Shown here one piece after another: positions 61,301 to 64,000 of a DNA stretch of 64,000 bases. A model generated the notes under the pieces. It was not told where the DNA came from, made no database searches, and was given only the letters and a program-made list of their open reading frames with translations. The stretch lies in NCBI RefSeq assembly GCF_001552615.1, contig NZ_BCRN01000012.1, positions 62,001 to 126,000 on the forward strand, in the 5' to 3' direction. This DNA comes from Millisia brevis NBRC 105863. GTDB taxonomy: Bacteria > Actinomycetota > Actinomycetes > Mycobacteriales > Mycobacteriaceae. Made by a program: the position numbers and the translations under genes. The stretch's first letter is position 1; each line of letters opens with the position of its first letter.

Positions 61301-62631
61301 CTCGCCTGCCCGGCCAGTTCCGGCGCGCTTCCCACCGGGGGAACCGCGTGTTCGGTGGCGGCGGCGGCCAGCTGCTCCTCGGAGATGACCGGCTCCGCGT
61401 CGCCGCCGCGGCGCGCGATGCGCAGTTGACGTTCGACCATCCAGCAGGCGACCAGCGCGACCAGCGCCGAGGAGCCCGCCAGTCCGAACGCCACGGCGAT
61501 CACGCTGTGGGTCAGCGCGGCGGCCGCGGTGCAGCCGATGATCACCAGCGCGGTCTGGGAGACGCGCAGGCGCAGCAGGGTGACCGAGTCGTTGCGGGCG
61601 AGGTAGAAGTTCAGGGCGGCGGCGAGCCAACAGATCGCGGCGTACTCGACGCCGAGCATCGGCAGGACGACGATCGCGTGCTGCCAGGACTCGCCGAGCA
61701 GCAGGCGGCCGATCTGTTCGGGGAGCAATGGCCCGAGGAAGCCGACGGTGATCGCCAGACAGGAGGAGATCCACGCCGCGTACCGCAGGCTCGACCACAT
61801 CTGCCGTTCGTCGTGGCCCGCGCGGCGCGCCTCCGGGATGAAGACCAGCGGCAGGGCGGTGATCACCACCGCGAGGGGGCCGAGCAGCACGCCGGCGCCG
61901 CGCAGGGCCGCGGCGGCGACCGTCCCGATGAAGGCGGTGGCCACCGTGACGACGGCGATGGCGCCGACCTGGTCGAAGCCGTGTTCGATGCCGTAGCGGA
62001 TGCGGTGCGAGAGGGTGGCGCGCACCCAGTCGAGCATCCCGCGCACCCTGATGCGGGCCCGCAGCCGCACGACCAGGTACAGCAGGGCGACGCCGGCGGC
62101 GACACCCCAGATGCCCACCATGTCCGGGATCGTCAGCAGGTTTCGGTTGATGATGACGGCGCCGTACACACCCAACGAGGCGACCGCCCAGATCAGGTCG
62201 CTGACGAAGGCCTCCTCGGGGCGCCCGTCGGCGATCGCGGTGAACCGCAGGATGTCCTGGGTCAGCAGCATCGGAACGGCGAAGGCATAGGCCAGGCCGA
62301 CCAACGGCTCGGCCAGGATCCAGGAGATGACGAAGGCGACCGCGCCGACCACCAGGCCGATCAGCAGCGCCATCCACAGCGCATAGTCGGACTCCTCGGC
62401 GATCTCCTCGCGGGGTCTGCCCGACATCAGCAGAAGCGGTGAGCCGAGGAAGCCGCGCACGCAGCTGAGCGCGGCGATGATGATCGACATGACCAGCACC
62501 GCGGCACCGAAGGCCTCCGCAGACGAGGCCGCGGCCATCGCGAGCAGGATCACCGCGTTGCTGACCGAGGACAGCACCTGATCACCCGTGCTCGCGATCA
62601 TTCGCCAGCCACGAGCCGCCACGCCGCTCAC
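61297..62631 (-). CDS. Wzx-like oligosaccharide flippase (MATE/MOP superfamily)
   Basis: 444 residues from a GTG (AAGGG upstream). Twelve hydrophobic helices with basic inter-helix loops, consistent with polysaccharide flippases (GDQVLSSVSNAVILLAMAAASS at the start, GFDQVGAIAVVTVATAFIGTVAAAALRGAG in the middle). These move lipid-linked repeat units across the membrane. First gene of a tightly overlapping unit of six. No glycosyltransferase is inside the window; these may lie beyond 64 kb or elsewhere. Confidence 0.82.
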   Translation of the reverse strand: MSGVAARGWRMIASTGDQVLSSVSNAVILLAMAAASSAEAFGAAVLVMSIIIAALSCVRGFLGSPLLLMSGRPREEIAEESDYALWMALLIGLVVGAVAFVISWILAEPLVGLAYAFAVPMLLTQDILRFTAIADGRPEEAFVSDLIWAVASLGVYGAVIINRNLLTIPDMVGIWGVAAGVALLYLVVRLRARIRVRGMLDWVRATLSHRIRYGIEHGFDQVGAIAVVTVATAFIGTVAAAALRGAGVLLGPLAVVITALPLVFIPEARRAGHDERQMWSSLRYAAWISSCLAITVGFLGPLLPEQIGRLLLGESWQHAIVVLPMLGVEYAAICWLAAALNFYLARNDSVTLLRLRVSQTALVIIGCTAAAALTHSVIAVAFGLAGSSALVALVACWMVERQLRIARRGGDAEPVISEEQLAAAATEHAVPPVGSAPELAGQAR

Positions 62632-62706
62632 CGCCCTTCGATGCTCTCGTCTTCACGCGCGCGTACGCGTGGAGTCGGCACCCCCGACGATGCGTCCCCG
62701 ATAGCT

Positions 62707-62721
62707 GTTACGGTCCGTAAC
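62707..62721. promoter_or_regulatory. GTTACGG palindrome upstream of flippase operon
   Basis: GTTACGG-t-CCGTAAC is a perfect 7+7 inverted repeat, 76 bp before the flippase start, in a 207-bp space. Same GTTAC core as sites at 31231, 40828 and 25714. Candidate operator. Confidence 0.5.
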
Positions 62722-62808
62722 GGCCTGCATCACTGAACCCGGAACAGTCTAGCGGACCGGTTTTGTGGGCGCGGTACGTCATGCGACCCGAAAGGAGGGT
62801 GCGATCCG

Positions 62809-62837
62809 AACCGGGATCGTCCCGATCACCGGTTTTT
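62809..62837. terminator. Hairpin after truncated acyltransferase-like gene
   Basis: AACCGGGATCG pairs with CGATC-a-CCGGTT (11 pairs, one bulge), with T's on the plus-strand side. It lies 5 bp past the stop of the minus-strand gene and separates it from the flippase operon. Confidence 0.6.
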
Positions 62838-62838
62838 G

Positions 62839-64000
62839 TTACGCAACGTCCTCCGTCGGCAATCCGACCTGCCGATACGGGAACGAGTCGATGGACACGA
62901 TGCGTGTGTCGAGGCTCACCTCGACCGCCTTCAGCGCGTCGTGGACCCGGTCGACGGTGATCTCCGAACCGAGATAGCCGAAGGTCATATCGGAGACCCC
63001 GGCGGTCTCGCGGGTGTTGATCGTCAGCCGGTGCGGGACCGGCGCCATCATCCCCGCCATTCGGGGGATACCGCCGGTGTCGTCGGTGGTGTCCTGTCCC
63101 TCCGGCAGCCGCACATGGGAGCAACTGGTGGTCAGCCGATCCCCGGCCGACGGGTCGCCCACCGGCCGACCCCGCAGCTTCGCTCGGGCCGCGATCACCG
63201 ACCCCGCGACGATGCCGGCGGCGACCCGCACCAGGCTCTCGCCGCTGCGCACCCGCCGCGCCAGATCGGCGGCCAACTCGTTCGGATCGTCGACCCGCGG
63301 ATCGGTGGTGAACGAGATCGGCCCGATCGCGTTGCCGGCGCGGCCGGCGAGCAGTGGCGAGTAGGGGCGCAGGTCGGTCAGGATGCTGTGCTGCACCTCG
63401 GGCGGCAGGTCGAGGGCGGTCAACAGGTGCGCGAAGAACGGGATCGACGGCAGTCGCCCGCTGCGACTGCTCGGCGGGGCCAGCACCCGCGCGAAGAGCA
63501 CCCAACCCCCGGTGACCGCGGGTTCGTCGGCCGCGGTATGCCCGTCGTCGCGGCCCAGACGTCCGCCGGCGGTTCGCGCGCCGAGTCGGCGCACCGCGGC
63601 GAGGGTCTCGCGGGGATGGCCGGCGGCCAATCGCGTCGCGGCCGCCACGATCCGCGCGGATCCGACCCGCTCGTCGTCCGGCAGCAGAGCGGGCGCCAAC
63701 TCCGGGTCCCGCCCGGACAACTCCAGCCAGAGTCGGCGGGTGATCGGGTAGATCGTCGCCTCGTCCCCGAACTTGTGCGAGTAATTCACCGCCAACGAGT
63801 TCTCCGCGACCACCAACAGGATCTCGTCGGAGTCGCGTCGACCCAGGGAGCCGAACCAGTTGTAGATGCGCGCGGCGTGCGCGGCGTCGTCGTCGATGCG
63901 GATCAGCGGCCAGTCCGCGGCGGGCTGGTGCGGATCGGGTTCGATCGGCGTGCCCGCGCGGGTGGCAAGCAGAATCCGCACGCGCGGTCGGTAACGTCCG
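62839..64000 (-). CDS. Condensation/PapA-fold acyltransferase-like protein (start may lie outside)
   Basis: At least 380 residues from a GTG at 63979-63981, but the frame stays open to the window edge, so the true start may be further on. The sequence NYSHKFGDEATI resembles the HHxxxDG active-site motif of CoA-dependent condensation and PapA-type acyltransferases, with Asn-Tyr-Ser-His and Asp-Glu variants. The C-terminal half (PISFTTDPRVDD, RLTINTRETAGVSDMTFGYLG) fits the second subdomain of this fold. It may acylate the polysaccharide or a lipid; the assignment is tentative. Cytosolic. Confidence 0.5.
   Translation of the reverse strand, partial: GRYRPRVRILLATRAGTPIEPDPHQPAADWPLIRIDDDAAHAARIYNWFGSLGRRDSDEILLVVAENSLAVNYSHKFGDEATIYPITRRLWLELSGRDPELAPALLPDDERVGSARIVAAATRLAAGHPRETLAAVRRLGARTAGGRLGRDDGHTAADEPAVTGGWVLFARVLAPPSSRSGRLPSIPFFAHLLTALDLPPEVQHSILTDLRPYSPLLAGRAGNAIGPISFTTDPRVDDPNELAADLARRVRSGESLVRVAAGIVAGSVIAARAKLRGRPVGDPSAGDRLTTSCSHVRLPEGQDTTDDTGGIPRMAGMMAPVPHRLTINTRETAGVSDMTFGYLGSEITVDRVHDALKAVEVSLDTRIVSIDSFPYRQVGLPTEDVA

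Noticed and set aside
59732-62377. A single 881-codon protein covering polymerase and flippase region
   Set aside because: The first 360 codons are the flippase gene read in the wrong frame; the polymerase starts at the ATG overlapping the flippase stop.

Overview
The window is about 68-70% GC, dense with genes and fully chromosomal in character. It looks like a mycolic-acid actinobacterium (order Mycobacteriales), most like Gordonia or a close relative. I infer this from several neighbourhoods I recall from Mycobacterium tuberculosis: a small Rv3489-like protein before otsA, an Rv0885-like diiron protein next to fprB, an Rv0338c-like Fe-S reductase near an Rv0337c-like aminotransferase, and a dnaK-grpE-dnaJ-hspR operon with a HAIR operator. 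The genus is inference only. I see no IS element, prophage, CRISPR array or rRNA, and a single tRNA.

Layout. 0-8.4 kb: tail of one amine oxidase and a complete second one, a DUF1801-like protein, tRNA-Thr, a ThrE-type exporter, an orphan MbtH-like protein, an alpha/beta hydrolase, a microprotein, trehalose-6-phosphate synthase (otsA) and an FNR-like oxidoreductase. 8.4-12 kb: the first of four membrane-anchored Hsp70-like proteins. 12-15 kb: a TetR regulator divergent from an amino-acid permease and an isochorismatase-like hydrolase. 15-22.8 kb: the DnaK chaperone operon, divergent from an unknown protein and the second Hsp70-like protein. 22.8-31 kb: FprB with an AurF-like diiron protein, the third Hsp70-like protein, a secreted S1 peptidase, an exported protein and a 1.1-kb gene-free gap.

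31-41 kb: a membrane Fe-S/CCG reductase with a long repeat tail (nine GGLGM[K/Q]G motifs), a GH114-like lipoprotein, an SRAP protein, an aminotransferase and a YibE/F membrane protein with a structured leader. 41-50 kb: a carrier protein, an acyl-CoA dehydrogenase-like protein and a stand-alone class II aaRS-like amino acid:[carrier protein] ligase. These converge on a GH2 glycosidase and a DUF1839 protein, which follow the fourth Hsp70-like gene at a 44-bp spacing. 50-64 kb: two alpha/beta hydrolases, then a minus-strand envelope-polysaccharide operon (Wzx-like flippase, Wzy-like polymerase, degenerate SGNH protein, CpsD-type ATPase, a second CpsD-type protein lacking Walker A lysine, GH71 glucanase), preceded by a truncated condensation-fold acyltransferase-like gene.

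How the parts relate. Three themes stand out: (i) a set of four divergent Hsp70-fold proteins, each with a cytosolic nucleotide-binding domain, low-complexity linker, one membrane segment and an outside tail; (ii) an amino-acid-loading carrier-protein pathway of unknown product, physically linked to a GH2 enzyme, DUF1839 and one of the Hsp70-like proteins; (iii) a polysaccharide assembly operon that pairs intact and apparently inactivated copies of its regulators. GTTAC/GTAAC repeats upstream of four separate transcription units may mark a common regulator. All functions are read from sequence and remembered family features; no database search was run.
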